This document shows positions 16,188-25,237 of a stretch of DNA of 64,000 nucleotides, in pieces. The stretch covers positions 124,001 through 188,000 of the forward strand of contig NZ_BMUF01000003.1 in assembly GCF_014650055.1 (NCBI RefSeq), written 5' to 3'. The notes below the pieces were generated by a model. The model saw only the letters and a program-made list of their open reading frames with translations, ran no database searches and had not been told where the DNA came from. The DNA comes from Streptomyces malachitofuscus (GTDB lineage: Bacteria; Actinomycetota; Actinomycetes; Streptomycetales; Streptomycetaceae). The position numbers and the translations under genes were made by a program. Numbering within the stretch: the first letter of the stretch is position 1; each line of letters begins with the position of its first letter.

Positions 16188-16745
16188 ATGGCCACCTCGA
16201 CGTCCAGCACCGTCACCTTGAACATCAACGGCGAGAAGCACACGCTGTCCGTCGACCACCGCACCACCCTGCTCGACGCGCTGCGCGAGCGGCTCGACCT
16301 GACCGGCACCAAGAAGGGCTGCGACCAGGGACAGTGCGGTGCCTGCACCGTTCTGGTCGACGGCCGCCGCACCGTGTCCTGCCTGCAGTTGGCCGTCGCG
16401 TCCGACGCACGCGAGATCACCACCGTGGAAGGGCTCGCCGAGGGGGACCGGCTGCACCCCGTGCAGCAGGCCTTCCTCGACCTGGACGGCTTCCAGTGCG
16501 GCTACTGCACCCCCGGCCAGATCTGTTCCGCCGTCGCCGTCATCGAGGAGCACGCCGCGGGCTGGCCCAGCGCCGCCACCGGGGACGTACGGCCGGAAGC
16601 GGGACCACCTGCCCTGACACCCGAGGAGATCAGGGAACGCATGAGCGGCAACCTGTGCCGCTGCGGCGCCTACGTGCAGATCGTCCAGGCCGTCGCCCGC
16701 GCCGCCGCCGAGACCCGTACCGAGACCGAGGAGGCAGCGGCATGA
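16188..16745 (+). CDS. Molybdenum hydroxylase 2Fe-2S subunit (PaoA/XdhC-type small subunit)
   Basis: The electron-transfer subunit of a xanthine-oxidase-family aldehyde or aromatic hydroxylase; 185 aa. Cluster I (plant ferredoxin type) ligands are Cys45, Cys50, Cys53 and Cys65 in KKGCDQGQCGACTVL and VSCLQL. Cluster II ligands are Cys104, Cys107, Cys157 and Cys159 in FQCGYCTPGQ and NLCRCGAY. No Tat signal is present, unlike E. coli PaoA, so a cytoplasmic enzyme is expected. ATG 16188 has GAAAGAAG upstream; the stop overlaps the next start as ATGA. Confidence 0.93.
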   Translation: MATSTSSTVTLNINGEKHTLSVDHRTTLLDALRERLDLTGTKKGCDQGQCGACTVLVDGRRTVSCLQLAVASDAREITTVEGLAEGDRLHPVQQAFLDLDGFQCGYCTPGQICSAVAVIEEHAAGWPSAATGDVRPEAGPPALTPEEIRERMSGNLCRCGAYVQIVQAVARAAAETRTETEEAAA

Positions 16746-17734
16746 AGGAGTTCGACTACCGGCGCGCCGACGACGTGTCCGGCGCGGTGGCACTGCTCGG
16801 CGACGACCCCGACGCCCGCTACCTCGGCGGCGGCACCAACCTCGTCGACCTGATGAAGTCCGGCGTGGAGCGCCCCGCCCGGCTCGTCGACGTCCGCACC
16901 CTCCCGCTGGACCGGATCGAACCGGCCGACGACGGCGGACTGCGCATCGGCGCCACCGTCACCAACAGCGACCTCGCGGCACACCCCGGAATCCGCAACC
17001 GCTACCCGGCGCTCGCCCAGGCCGTGCTCGCCGGCGCCTCCGGGCAGCTGCGCAACATGGCCACCGTCGGCGGCAACCTCCTCCAGCGCACCCGCTGCGG
17101 CTACTTCACCGACGTCAGCAAGCCCTGCAACAAGCGGGTGCCCGGCAGCGGCTGCCCCGCCGTCGAGGGCGAGCACCACAACCACGCCGTCCTCGGCGCC
17201 TCCGAGCACTGCGTGGCCGTCCACCCCTCCGACATGGGCGTGGCCCTCACCGCCTTCGACGCGGTCGTCTCGTACGAAACCGCCGACGGCGCCGCCGAGT
17301 TGCCGCTGGCCGACCTCTATCTGCCCGTCGGGGAGACCCCGCACCGGGAGACCGCCCTGCCGCCCGGCGCGCTCATCACCGGCGTCACCCTGCCGCCCGC
17401 GCGCGTCGCCGCCCGCTCCCGCTACCGCAAGGTCCGCGAACGGGCCTCGTACGCCTTCGCGATCGGCTCGGTCGCCGCCGCCCTGGACGTCTCGGGCGGC
17501 GTCGTCCGCGAGGCCCGCCTCGCCTTCGGCGCGGTCGCCTCCCGGCCCTGGCGGGCCCACACCGCCGAACGCGTCCTGACCGGCGCCCCGGCCACCGCGG
17601 AGTACTTCGCCGCCGCCGCCGACGCCGAACTCGCGGCCGCCAGGCCGCTGCCCGACAACGGATACAAGGTGACACTCATGCGCAACCTCGTGGTGGCCGT
17701 GCTCTCCGAACTCGCCGAGGAGGCCGCCCGATGA
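16742..17734 (+). CDS. Molybdenum hydroxylase FAD and 4Fe-4S subunit (PaoB-like)
   Basis: The 330-aa FAD-binding subunit passes electrons from the iron-sulfur subunit to the acceptor. The PCMH-type FAD fold shows ARYLGGGTNLVDLMK near residues 25-39 and NMATVGGNLLQRTRC near 105-119. Cys119, Cys129, Cys138 and Cys157 form the extra four-cysteine insertion that in PaoB carries a [4Fe-4S] cluster, so the enzyme is closer to PaoABC-type aldehyde oxidoreductases than to xanthine dehydrogenases. Both ends overlap neighbouring genes by 4 bp. Confidence 0.93.
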   Translation: MKEFDYRRADDVSGAVALLGDDPDARYLGGGTNLVDLMKSGVERPARLVDVRTLPLDRIEPADDGGLRIGATVTNSDLAAHPGIRNRYPALAQAVLAGASGQLRNMATVGGNLLQRTRCGYFTDVSKPCNKRVPGSGCPAVEGEHHNHAVLGASEHCVAVHPSDMGVALTAFDAVVSYETADGAAELPLADLYLPVGETPHRETALPPGALITGVTLPPARVAARSRYRKVRERASYAFAIGSVAAALDVSGGVVREARLAFGAVASRPWRAHTAERVLTGAPATAEYFAAAADAELAAARPLPDNGYKVTLMRNLVVAVLSELAEEAAR

Positions 17735-19863
17735 CCACCGCCACGACCGGCGCCGCGGCTCCGACGCGCGCCGTCGGCACCGCGCACACCCGCGTCGAGG
17801 GCCGCGACAAGGTCACCGGCGCCGCCCGCTACGCCGGTGAGATCCCCTTCGCCGACCTCGCCCACGGCTGGCTCGTCCTCTCCACCGTCGCCCGCGGCCG
17901 CGTGCTCTCCGTCGAGACCGGGCCCGTCCTGGACATGCCGGGCGTGCTGACCGTCCTGCACCACGGCAACGCCCCCCGGCTGCACACCGATTACGTCGGC
18001 ATGCTGGGCGTGCCGCCGGACCTGACGGCCGCGGTCTTCCAGAACGACCGTGTCCCGCACGCCGGCTGGCCCGTGGCACTCGTCGTCGCCGACACCTCAG
18101 AGCAGGCCCGCGAGGCCGCCGAGGCACTCGTGGTCACCTACGAGCGGGAGCCGCACGACGTCGCGTTCTCCGCGGGCCACCCGGACGCCTACCCGGCGGA
18201 CGGACACATGCCCGCCCTCACGGAGAAGGGCGACCTCGAAGCCGAACTCGCCGCCTCCGCCCATGTGGTGGACGAGGAGTACACCACCCCCGAAGAGCAC
18301 CACGGCATGATGGAGCCGCACGCGGCGACCGCCCGGTGGGACGGCGGGCGGCTCGAGGTCGTCGACTCCAACCAGGGCACCACCTGGGTCGTCGACGAGC
18401 TGGCGCGGATGTTCTCGCTGGACGCCTCCGCCGTGCGGGTCCGCTCCGAGCACGTCGGCGGCGGCTTCGGAAGCAAGGGCGTACGCGCCCACCAGGTCTC
18501 CGCGGTGATGGCCGCCACGGTCCTGCAGCGGCCGGTGCGCGTCGTACTGACCCGCCGTCAGATGTTCTCGCTCACCGGCTACCGCAGCCCCACCACCCAG
18601 CGGATCCGGCTCGGCGCCGATCCCGACGGCCGGCTGCGCGCCCTGGACCACCGCTCGCTCAACCAGACGTCGACGGTCTGGGAGTTCGTCGAGCCGAGCG
18701 CGGGCGTGGCGCGGATCATGTACGACGCCGACGCCCACCGCACGGAGAACCGGGTCGTACGACTGGACGTCCCGTCCCCGACCTGGATGCGCGCGCCCGG
18801 CGAGGCCCCGGGGTCCTTCGCCGTGGAAGCGGCGCTCGACGAACTGGCCGAGAAGTGCGGGATCGACCCGATGGAACTGCGGCTGCGCAACGAGCCGGAC
18901 GGGGGCCCGGTCTCCGGGCTGCCGTTCAGCAGCCGCAATCTCGCCGCCTGCTTCCGGGAGGGCGCCCGCCGCTTCGGCTGGGCGGACCGCGACCCGCGGC
19001 CCGGTGTGCGCCGCGAGGGACGCTGGCTGCTGGGCACGGGCACGGCCGCGGCGTCCTTCCCCGCGGGCGCCATGCCGTCCACGGCGGCGGTGACGGCGGA
19101 GCCGGACGGCACCTTCACCGTGCGGATCTCGGCCGCCGACATCGGCACCGGGGCCCGTACGGCGCTCACCCTGGTCGCCGCGGACGCGCTGCGGGTGCCG
19201 GTGGAGCGGGTCCGGACGCGCATCGGCGACAGCGACTTCGGTCCGGCGATGATCGCGGGCGGCTCCATGGGCACCCGTTCCTGGGCCTGGGCGGTCACGG
19301 CCGCCGCCGGGGAACTGAGGGAGCGGCTCGTCCCCGGCGGCACCGTTCCGCCGGAGGGCATCACCGTCCGCTCCGACACCACCGCCGCCCTCGCCGCCCT
19401 CGCCCAGAAGGAACGGCACTCCTTCGGGGCGCAGTTCGCCGAGGTCGCCGTCGACGTCACCACGGGCGAGGTACGCGTGCGCCGGATGCTCGGCATCTTC
19501 GCCGCGGGCCGGATCGTCAACCCGCTGACCGCGCGCAACCAGCTCGTCGGCGGAATGACCTGGGGCATCTCCATGGCCCTGCACGAGGAGGCGGTGCGCG
19601 ACCGCGCCTCGGGCGGTCTCTACGGCGCCGACCTGGCCGGATACCACGTGGCGAGCCACGCCGACGTACCGGCGATCGAGGCGGACTGGGTGGACGACCC
19701 GGATCCCGACGACCCCGTCGGGATCAAGGGCATCGGCGAGGTCGGCATCGTGGGCGCGGCGGCGGCCGTCGCCAACGCGGTCTGGCACGCGACCGGCGTA
19801 CGTCACCGGAACCTTCCCATCCGCCCGGACCGGGTGCTGGAGGCGGGAGGTCCGCGTGTTTGA
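17731..19863 (+). CDS. Molybdenum hydroxylase catalytic subunit (PaoC-like)
   Basis: The 710-aa molybdopterin cytosine dinucleotide-binding subunit. Characteristic segments are VGTAHTRVEGRDKVTGAARYAGE at the N-terminus (shown in part as VEGRDKVTGAARYAG), EHVGGGFGSKG in the substrate/Moco region and the C-terminal GIKGIGEVGIVGAAAAVANA, where the Glu at about residue 670 is the catalytic base of the family. Together with the two upstream subunits it forms an aldehyde or aromatic oxidoreductase; purine oxidation is less likely given the PaoB-type middle subunit. The start overlaps the upstream stop (ATGA) and the 3' end overlaps xdhC by 8 bp. Confidence 0.93.
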   Translation: MTTATTGAAAPTRAVGTAHTRVEGRDKVTGAARYAGEIPFADLAHGWLVLSTVARGRVLSVETGPVLDMPGVLTVLHHGNAPRLHTDYVGMLGVPPDLTAAVFQNDRVPHAGWPVALVVADTSEQAREAAEALVVTYEREPHDVAFSAGHPDAYPADGHMPALTEKGDLEAELAASAHVVDEEYTTPEEHHGMMEPHAATARWDGGRLEVVDSNQGTTWVVDELARMFSLDASAVRVRSEHVGGGFGSKGVRAHQVSAVMAATVLQRPVRVVLTRRQMFSLTGYRSPTTQRIRLGADPDGRLRALDHRSLNQTSTVWEFVEPSAGVARIMYDADAHRTENRVVRLDVPSPTWMRAPGEAPGSFAVEAALDELAEKCGIDPMELRLRNEPDGGPVSGLPFSSRNLAACFREGARRFGWADRDPRPGVRREGRWLLGTGTAAASFPAGAMPSTAAVTAEPDGTFTVRISAADIGTGARTALTLVAADALRVPVERVRTRIGDSDFGPAMIAGGSMGTRSWAWAVTAAAGELRERLVPGGTVPPEGITVRSDTTAALAALAQKERHSFGAQFAEVAVDVTTGEVRVRRMLGIFAAGRIVNPLTARNQLVGGMTWGISMALHEEAVRDRASGGLYGADLAGYHVASHADVPAIEADWVDDPDPDDPVGIKGIGEVGIVGAAAAVANAVWHATGVRHRNLPIRPDRVLEAGGPRV

Positions 19864-20992
19864 CATCGCCGGTGAGCTGCGCGGCTGGCTGGTCGCGGGC
19901 CGGGAGTTCGCCGTGGCCACGGTGGTGTCGGTGAGCGGCAGCGCACCGCGCGGTCCCGGCGCCGCCCTCGCCGTCGACAGCGACGGCACGGTGATCGGCT
20001 CGGTCTCCGGGGGGTGTGTGGAGGGCGCGGTGTACGACCTGTGCGCACAGGCCCTCGCGGACGGCGGAACCCGCGTCGAACGCTTCGGCTACAGCGACGA
20101 GGACGCCTTCGCCGTGGGCCTGACCTGTGGCGGCGTCATCGACATCATGGTCACCCCGGTCCTGGCGCGGTCACCCGTCAGGGAGGTGCTGGGGGCGGCG
20201 CTGTCCGTCGCGGCCGGAGGCGGGCCGGGGGCTCTGGTCCGGGTCGTCGAGGGCCCGGCGGAACGCCTCGGCACGGCCCTCCTCGTACGGCCGGACGGGT
20301 CGTACCAGGGCGGCCTGGGCGGGCCCGTGGAACTGGACCGCACGGCGGCCGCCGAGGCCGGGGCCCTGCTGGACGCGGGCCGCACGGGCACGGTCACGGT
20401 CGGGGAGGACGGGGCGTACTGCCCCGGCGGGATGACGCTGTTGGTCGAGACGTCGGTGCCGCCGCCCCGCATGATCGTCTTCGGGGCGATCGACTTCGCG
20501 GCGGCACTGGTGCGGGCGGGGAAGTTCCTCGGCTACCACGTCACGGTGTGCGACGCCCGGCCGGTCTTCGCCACCCGGGGCCGCTTCCCGGAGGCGGACG
20601 ACGTCGTCGTCGACTGGCCGCACCGCTATCTGCGGAGCACGGAGACGGACACGCGCACCGTGCTGTGCGTGCTCACCCACGACGCGAAGTTCGACGTTCC
20701 GCTGCTCCAGGCCGCGCTGGCGATGCCGGTGGCGTTCGTCGGGGCGATGGGCTCCCGGCGCACCCACGCCGACCGGGAGCGCCGTCTGCGGGAGGCCGGC
20801 GTGGGGGAGCGGGACCTGGCCCGGCTGCGCTCCCCGATCGGGCTCGATCTCGGTGCCCGTACCCCGGAGGAGACGGCCCTGTCCATCGCGGCGGAGATCG
20901 TCGCCTCCCGGCGCGGGGGGACGGGCGCCCCGCTGACGGGCTCGGCCACGCCGATCCACCGGGACGGCGGGCCCGCGCGGGCGGCTGCGTGA
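19856..20992 (+). CDS. XdhC/PaoD-type molybdenum cofactor insertion chaperone
   Basis: A 378-aa XdhC/CoxI family protein that binds molybdenum cofactor, helps its sulfuration and inserts it into the catalytic subunit. The N-terminal CoxI part contains VVSVSGSAPRGPGAALAV and GSVSGGCVEGAVYD; the C-terminal Rossmann part contains VCDARPVFATRGRFPEAD and VGAMGSRRTHADRERRLREAG (in parts). The GTG start lies 8 bp before the catalytic subunit's stop, so the two are coupled. It completes the expected set of three subunits plus chaperone. Confidence 0.92.
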   Translation: MFDIAGELRGWLVAGREFAVATVVSVSGSAPRGPGAALAVDSDGTVIGSVSGGCVEGAVYDLCAQALADGGTRVERFGYSDEDAFAVGLTCGGVIDIMVTPVLARSPVREVLGAALSVAAGGGPGALVRVVEGPAERLGTALLVRPDGSYQGGLGGPVELDRTAAAEAGALLDAGRTGTVTVGEDGAYCPGGMTLLVETSVPPPRMIVFGAIDFAAALVRAGKFLGYHVTVCDARPVFATRGRFPEADDVVVDWPHRYLRSTETDTRTVLCVLTHDAKFDVPLLQAALAMPVAFVGAMGSRRTHADRERRLREAGVGERDLARLRSPIGLDLGARTPEETALSIAAEIVASRRGGTGAPLTGSATPIHRDGGPARAAA

Positions 20993-21007
20993 GCTGACGG
21001 GTGGCGA

Positions 21008-21150
21008 GGGCCCAGGGGTTTCGCCCCCGCCGCCCCTTCCCGTCCGGTCCCCGGGGGCGCCGCCCCCGGACCCCCGCTCCTCGATCGCCGGAGGGGCCGG
21101 CACACCAGCCCGTCCGGCGTTTGAGGACGAGGCCCGTTCAGGGCCGAAAG
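21008..21150. repeat. Recurrent Streptomyces-type intergenic hairpin element
   Basis: The spacer between convergent xdhC and the FMN reductase has a long near-palindrome at 21046-21072 around GGGGGCGCCGCCCCC, then the sequence ATCGCCGGAGGGGCC ... GCCCGTCCGGCGTTTGAGGA, whose halves pair with each other, and a GGCCC/GGGCC hairpin near 21130-21147. From memory this matches an element found in many Streptomyces intergenic regions. It probably terminates transcription from both sides. Confidence 0.65.
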
Positions 21151-21156
21151 GGGAGG

Positions 21157-21720
21157 TCAGGCGGCCGTCGGCTGCGCGGCGAGGGTGTGCAGGCGGGTGA
21201 CGACCTCGGTCAGCTGCTCGACGACCTCGCTGTCGTCCGCCGGGTGCGTCTCGGCGAAGCGGGTCACGGAGCCGGGGATGGACAGCTTGATGTCCTCGAT
21301 CACCTTGCCGCCGGCGATGCCCACGGCCTTGCGCGCCTCGTCCTGCGCCCAGACGCCGCCGTACTGGCCGAAGGCGGTGCCGACGACGACGACGGGCTTG
21401 CCGCTGATGGCGCCGGCACCGTACGGGCGGGACAGCCAGTCGATGGCGTTCTTCAGGACGGCCGGGATCGTGCCGTTGTACTCGGGGGTGAAGAGCAGCA
21501 GCGCGTCGGCGCCCGCGGCGGCCTCGCGCAGCTTGGCGGCGGCGGCCGGGACGCCGCCCTCCACGTCGATGTCCTCGTTGTAGAACGGGATCTCGGCCAG
21601 CCCCTCGTAGAGCGCCACGTCGGCGCCCGAGGGAGCGAGCTTGACCGCGGCCTCGGCGAGCTGACGGTTGTGCGAACCCGCGCGAAGGCTGCCGACGAGG
21701 GCGAGGATGCGAACAGACAT
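21157..21720 (-). CDS. NADPH-dependent FMN reductase family protein
   Basis: A 187-aa flavodoxin-like quinone or azo reductase. The phosphate-binding loop GSLRAGSHNRQLAEAA is at residues 11-26, and the flavin-contacting TPEYNGTIPAVLKNAIDWLS segment follows at mid-protein. It would reduce FMN, quinones or chromate-like compounds with NAD(P)H. It is divergent from a TetR gene with two similar palindromes between them, so it is likely the target of that repressor. Confidence 0.9.
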   Translation of the reverse strand: MSVRILALVGSLRAGSHNRQLAEAAVKLAPSGADVALYEGLAEIPFYNEDIDVEGGVPAAAAKLREAAAGADALLLFTPEYNGTIPAVLKNAIDWLSRPYGAGAISGKPVVVVGTAFGQYGGVWAQDEARKAVGIAGGKVIEDIKLSIPGSVTRFAETHPADDSEVVEQLTEVVTRLHTLAAQPTAA

Positions 21721-21761
21721 GACGAAAACTCCAGGGGGCTGAGATGGCCTCGACAGAATCC

Positions 21762-21810
21762 GGACCGTGGTCCGCTTCGATGTTGTAGCACTTTAACCGG
21801 ACCGCGGTCC
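21762..21810. promoter_or_regulatory. Two near-identical palindromes, probable TetR operators
   Basis: GGACCGTGGTCC at 21762-21773 and GGACCGCGGTCC at 21799-21810 differ only in one of the central bases; centres are 37 bp apart. The second is a perfect palindrome. They lie between the divergent FMN reductase and TetR genes. Confidence 0.8.
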
Positions 21811-21840
21811 AGTTTCTTCCCCATGCTTTACGCTGACTTC

Positions 21841-22512
21841 ATGTCCGCCGCGCCGCCGCCCGCCCCGACGCCACGGGAGCCCGTCGAGCCGCTCGAGCCG
21901 CTGGAGTTGCTCCAGCTCGGCACCGACGCCGACGAGCCCTGCCTGCGTGCCGACGCCGCCCGCAACCGCGCCAGGCTGCTGGAGGCGGCCGCCCGGCTGG
22001 TCGCCGAGCGCGGGGCCGAGGGCATCACCATGGAGGAGGTGGCGGCGGCAGCCCGCGTGGGCAAGGGGACGGTCTTCCGCCGCTTCGGCGACCGCACCGG
22101 ACTGCTCACGGCACTCCTCGACCACTCCGAGAAGAAGTTCCAGGCGGCCTTCCTCAGCGGGCCGCCACCGCTCGGCCCGGGCGCGCCCCCGGTCGAGCGG
22201 CTCCGGGCGTTCGGACTCGCCACACTCCGGCGGACCGCCGAGGAACTGGAACTGCAGCTGGCCGCCGAGCCGGAACCCGGACGCCGTTTCACCAACGCAC
22301 CCCGCCGGGTGCGGCGCCACCACGTCAGCCTGCTGCTGCGCGAGGCGGTCCCGGGCGCGGACTGCGACCTCCTCGCCCACACGCTGATGGCGCAGCTCGA
22401 CCCCGCCCTCATCCACCATCTGATCCGGCAGTGCGGCATGCCCCTGGAGCGGCTGGAAGCCGCGTGGGTGGACCTCGTCGACCGGGTGACGTGCTCCGCG
22501 AGCCCCGGCTGA
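21841..22512 (+). CDS. TetR/AcrR family regulator next to the FMN reductase
   Basis: A TetR protein of 223 aa from ATG 21841 (229 aa if ATG 21823 is used). After a Pro/Glu-rich head of about 40 residues, the HTH is at about 40-90: ARNRARLLEAAARLVAERG and EVAAAARVGKGTVFRRFGDR. The upstream ATG lies only 13 bp after the second operator, and the shorter start lacks a clear ribosome site, so either is possible. It probably autoregulates and represses the divergent reductase gene; the ligand may be a redox-active compound. Confidence 0.88.
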   Translation: MSAAPPPAPTPREPVEPLEPLELLQLGTDADEPCLRADAARNRARLLEAAARLVAERGAEGITMEEVAAAARVGKGTVFRRFGDRTGLLTALLDHSEKKFQAAFLSGPPPLGPGAPPVERLRAFGLATLRRTAEELELQLAAEPEPGRRFTNAPRRVRRHHVSLLLREAVPGADCDLLAHTLMAQLDPALIHHLIRQCGMPLERLEAAWVDLVDRVTCSASPG

Positions 22513-22559
22513 CCGTCTCAACTCACCCGGCCGCCGGGCCCGTTACGGCTTCTGCAAGG

Positions 22560-23609
22560 ATGCGGTACGTCATGGTGCAGATACCGAACCCGCCCGCGCC
22601 CGCGTCCCCCGCACCGACGCGCTCCGTACCCACGAGCGCCGATGTGGCCCGCCTGGCCGGCGTCTCGCGCGCGACCGTCTCCTACGTCCTGAACAACGCC
22701 GGCGCCGTCCGGATCAGCGAACCCACCAGGCGCCGGGTCCGCGAAGCCGCGCGGGAACTCGGGTACGTGCCGCACGCCGCGGCCCGCAGCCTGCGCGCCG
22801 GGCACAGCCGTATGGTCCTGATGCCCGCGCCGGCCTTCCCCGTCGGCCCGCTCTACAGCCAGTTCATCAACGACCTCCAGAGCGCCCTCGGCCGCCTCGA
22901 CTACACGGTCGTCCAGTACGGAACCGTCGGCCTGCACGACGACGAGGCCGCCCGCTCCTGGGCGGAGCTGCGGCCTGTCGCCGTCCTGGTCCCCGGCTCC
23001 GGACTCGGCCCGCGCGGGGTCGAAGTGCTCAAACGCTCCGGGGCGCGGGCCGTCGTCACCCTCGGCCCCGATGCCGTCGAGGGCGCGCACGCCCTGCTCA
23101 TGGACCACGACGTCGTCGGCCACAGCGCCGGCGCCCACCTCTTCGACCGCGGCCGCCGCCGGATCGGTGTGGTCGTCCCGCGCGAGCCAGGCCTGGAGAC
23201 CTTCTCCGCGCCCCGGCTGGCGGGCGTGCGCGCCGCCGTGGACGGCACCGACGCCACCGTCACCGAGCTGCCGCTGGCGCACGACGAGGGCGCCGCCGCC
23301 CGGCTCGCCGCCCGCTGGCGCGAACTGGGCCTCGACGCCGTGTTCACGTACAACGACGAGTACGCGATGCTGCTCATGCGCGCGCTCAAGGACGAGGGCA
23401 TCCGCATCCCCGAGGAGGTCGCCGTCGTCGGCGCGGACAACCTGATGCTGGGCCGGCTGCTGCGGCCCCGGCTGAGCACCGTCCACCTCGAACTGCCCTC
23501 CGGCCGGGAACTGGCCGAACTGGTCGACCGCGCGGTGCGCGACCCGGCGGCCGCGCCCGAGGCCCACAAGGTGCTCGGGGCGTCGGTGGTGCGACGCGAG
23601 TCCAGCTGA
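22560..23609 (+). CDS. LacI family transcriptional regulator
   Basis: The HTH segment, TSADVARLAGVSRATVSYVLN with VRISEPTRRRVREAA (in parts), lies near residues 30-75 of a 349-aa protein; a periplasmic-binding-protein fold follows, with a typical FTYNDEYAMLLMRALKDEG and VPEE-like EEVAVVGADN. Unlike most LacI proteins it begins with a Pro/Ala-rich stretch of about 25 residues. Start may be ATG 22560 or ATG 22572. No sugar genes adjoin it; the palindromic GTTGCGCGCTCAAC at 23698-23711, upstream of the aldehyde dehydrogenase gene, is a possible target. Confidence 0.88.
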   Translation: MRYVMVQIPNPPAPASPAPTRSVPTSADVARLAGVSRATVSYVLNNAGAVRISEPTRRRVREAARELGYVPHAAARSLRAGHSRMVLMPAPAFPVGPLYSQFINDLQSALGRLDYTVVQYGTVGLHDDEAARSWAELRPVAVLVPGSGLGPRGVEVLKRSGARAVVTLGPDAVEGAHALLMDHDVVGHSAGAHLFDRGRRRIGVVVPREPGLETFSAPRLAGVRAAVDGTDATVTELPLAHDEGAAARLAARWRELGLDAVFTYNDEYAMLLMRALKDEGIRIPEEVAVVGADNLMLGRLLRPRLSTVHLELPSGRELAELVDRAVRDPAAAPEAHKVLGASVVRRESS

Positions 23610-23697
23610 CACCGTGGGAGGCGGCCGACGGGTACCGGGTCCGGGCAGGAAACAGGGGTGCGACCCCTCCGCCGCCAGGCCCTCCCGGGGCTAGGAT

Positions 23698-23711
23698 GTT
23701 GCGCGCTCAAC
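23698..23711. promoter_or_regulatory. Possible LacI-type operator upstream of the aldehyde dehydrogenase gene
   Basis: GTTGCGCGCTCAAC has GTTG/CAAC arms around a GC-rich centre, 71 bp before the aldehyde dehydrogenase start and 88 bp after the LacI gene. The shape fits LacI-type sites loosely. Confidence 0.35.
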
Positions 23712-23781
23712 CACATGGGTACGCGAAGGACGACCGCACCCACGCCACTCCGGCGTGCCGGTGACCGATCGGAGAGCCGCC

Positions 23782-25215
23782 ATGACGTTGCTCGACCCCA
23801 CGACCCGGCCGTCCCGCCCGCTCACGGGACCCGAGCACCCCGTCACCGAGCCGGCCACCGGTGACTCCCTCGGCACCGTCACCCTCGCCTCCGCCGAGGA
23901 CGTCGAGGCCGCCGTCGAGGCCGCCCGCGCGGCCCGCACCGGATGGGCCGCGGCACCGCACTTCGTCCGCGCGGCGGTGCTCCGCAAGGCCGGCGACCTG
24001 TTCGCCGGCCACACCGAACTGCGGGAGTGGCTGATCCGCGAGGGCGGCAACATCCCCGGCAAGGCCGACTTCGAACTCCATGTGGCCGCCCAGGAGTGCT
24101 ACGAGGCCGCCGCCCTCGCCTCCCGCCCCGCCGGACAGGTGCTGCCCACCGAGGAGCCGCGGCTGTCCTACACCCGGCGCGTACCGGTGGGCGTGGTGGG
24201 TGTGATCGCCCCGTTCAACGCGCCGCTGATCCTTTCGATCCGCTCCGTCGCGCCGGCCCTGGCGCTCGGCAACGCGGTCGTCCTCAAGCCCGACCCGCGC
24301 ACCGCCGTCTGCGGCGGGCTGGCGCTCGCCGCCGTGTTCGCCGAGGCGGGGCTGCCCGAGGGCCTGCTGCATGTGCTGCCCGGGGGACCGGAGACCGGTC
24401 AGGCCCTGGTGGCGGACCCGCACATCCCCGTCATCTCCTTCACCGGTTCCACCGGCGCCGGCCGGGCGGTCGGAGAGGCCGCCGGCCGCCATCTGAAGCG
24501 TGCCCACCTGGAACTGGGCGGGAACTCGGCGCTCATCGTGCTGGAGGACGCCGACCTCGACGCGGTGATCTCCACGGCCGCCTGGGGATCGTTCTTCCAC
24601 CAGGGCCAGATCTGCATGACCGCCGGACGGCACCTGGTCCACGCGTCGCTGTACGACGAGTACGTCGAGCGGCTGGCCGCCAGGGCCGACTCCCTCACCG
24701 TCGGCGACCCGTACCGCGAGGAGGTCCACCTGGGCCCGCTCATCGACCGCGGCCAGCTCGGCAAGGTCCACGGACTGGTCGAGGCCAGCACGGCGGGAGG
24801 CGCGAAGCTCGCCGCCGGCGGCACCCACGACCGGCTCTTCTACCGGCCCACGGTCCTCGCCGACGCGGACGACCTCACCCCCGCCTACACGGAGGAGGTC
24901 TTCGGGCCCGTGGCCCCGGTACGGTCCTTCGCGAACGCCGACGAGGCGGTCGCGCTCGCCACCGCGAGCCCCTACGGACTCTCCCTGGGCATCGTCACCG
25001 CGGACCCGGCCCGCGGTCTGGACCTCGCCGACCGCATTCCGACGGGCATCGTCCACATCAACGACCAGACCGTCAACGACGAGGCCGTCGCACCCTTCGG
25101 CGGGGTGGCCGCGTCCGGCACCGGCTCCCGCTTCGGCGGGGACGCCAACCTGGAGGCCTTCACCGACCTGCGGTGGACCACGGTGCGCGGCGTCGTCGCC
25201 CGGTACCCGTTCTAG
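23782..25215 (+). CDS. Aldehyde dehydrogenase (benzaldehyde/vanillin type)
   Basis: NAD(P)-dependent oxidation of an aldehyde to the acid; 477 aa. Active-site features are Asn146 in APFNAPLIL, the cofactor loop FTGSTGAGR at 220-228, general base Glu244 in LELGGNSA and nucleophile Cys278 in QGQICMTAGRH. The G-Q-I-C-M-T motif and overall length match the benzaldehyde/salicylaldehyde/vanillin dehydrogenase branch. GGAGAG precedes ATG 23782. It lies near a molybdenum aldehyde oxidoreductase operon (16-21 kb) but not in one operon with it. Confidence 0.9.
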   Translation: MTLLDPTTRPSRPLTGPEHPVTEPATGDSLGTVTLASAEDVEAAVEAARAARTGWAAAPHFVRAAVLRKAGDLFAGHTELREWLIREGGNIPGKADFELHVAAQECYEAAALASRPAGQVLPTEEPRLSYTRRVPVGVVGVIAPFNAPLILSIRSVAPALALGNAVVLKPDPRTAVCGGLALAAVFAEAGLPEGLLHVLPGGPETGQALVADPHIPVISFTGSTGAGRAVGEAAGRHLKRAHLELGGNSALIVLEDADLDAVISTAAWGSFFHQGQICMTAGRHLVHASLYDEYVERLAARADSLTVGDPYREEVHLGPLIDRGQLGKVHGLVEASTAGGAKLAAGGTHDRLFYRPTVLADADDLTPAYTEEVFGPVAPVRSFANADEAVALATASPYGLSLGIVTADPARGLDLADRIPTGIVHINDQTVNDEAVAPFGGVAASGTGSRFGGDANLEAFTDLRWTTVRGVVARYPF

Positions 25216-25237
25216 CGCGCCGGCCGCGCGAAGGCGC

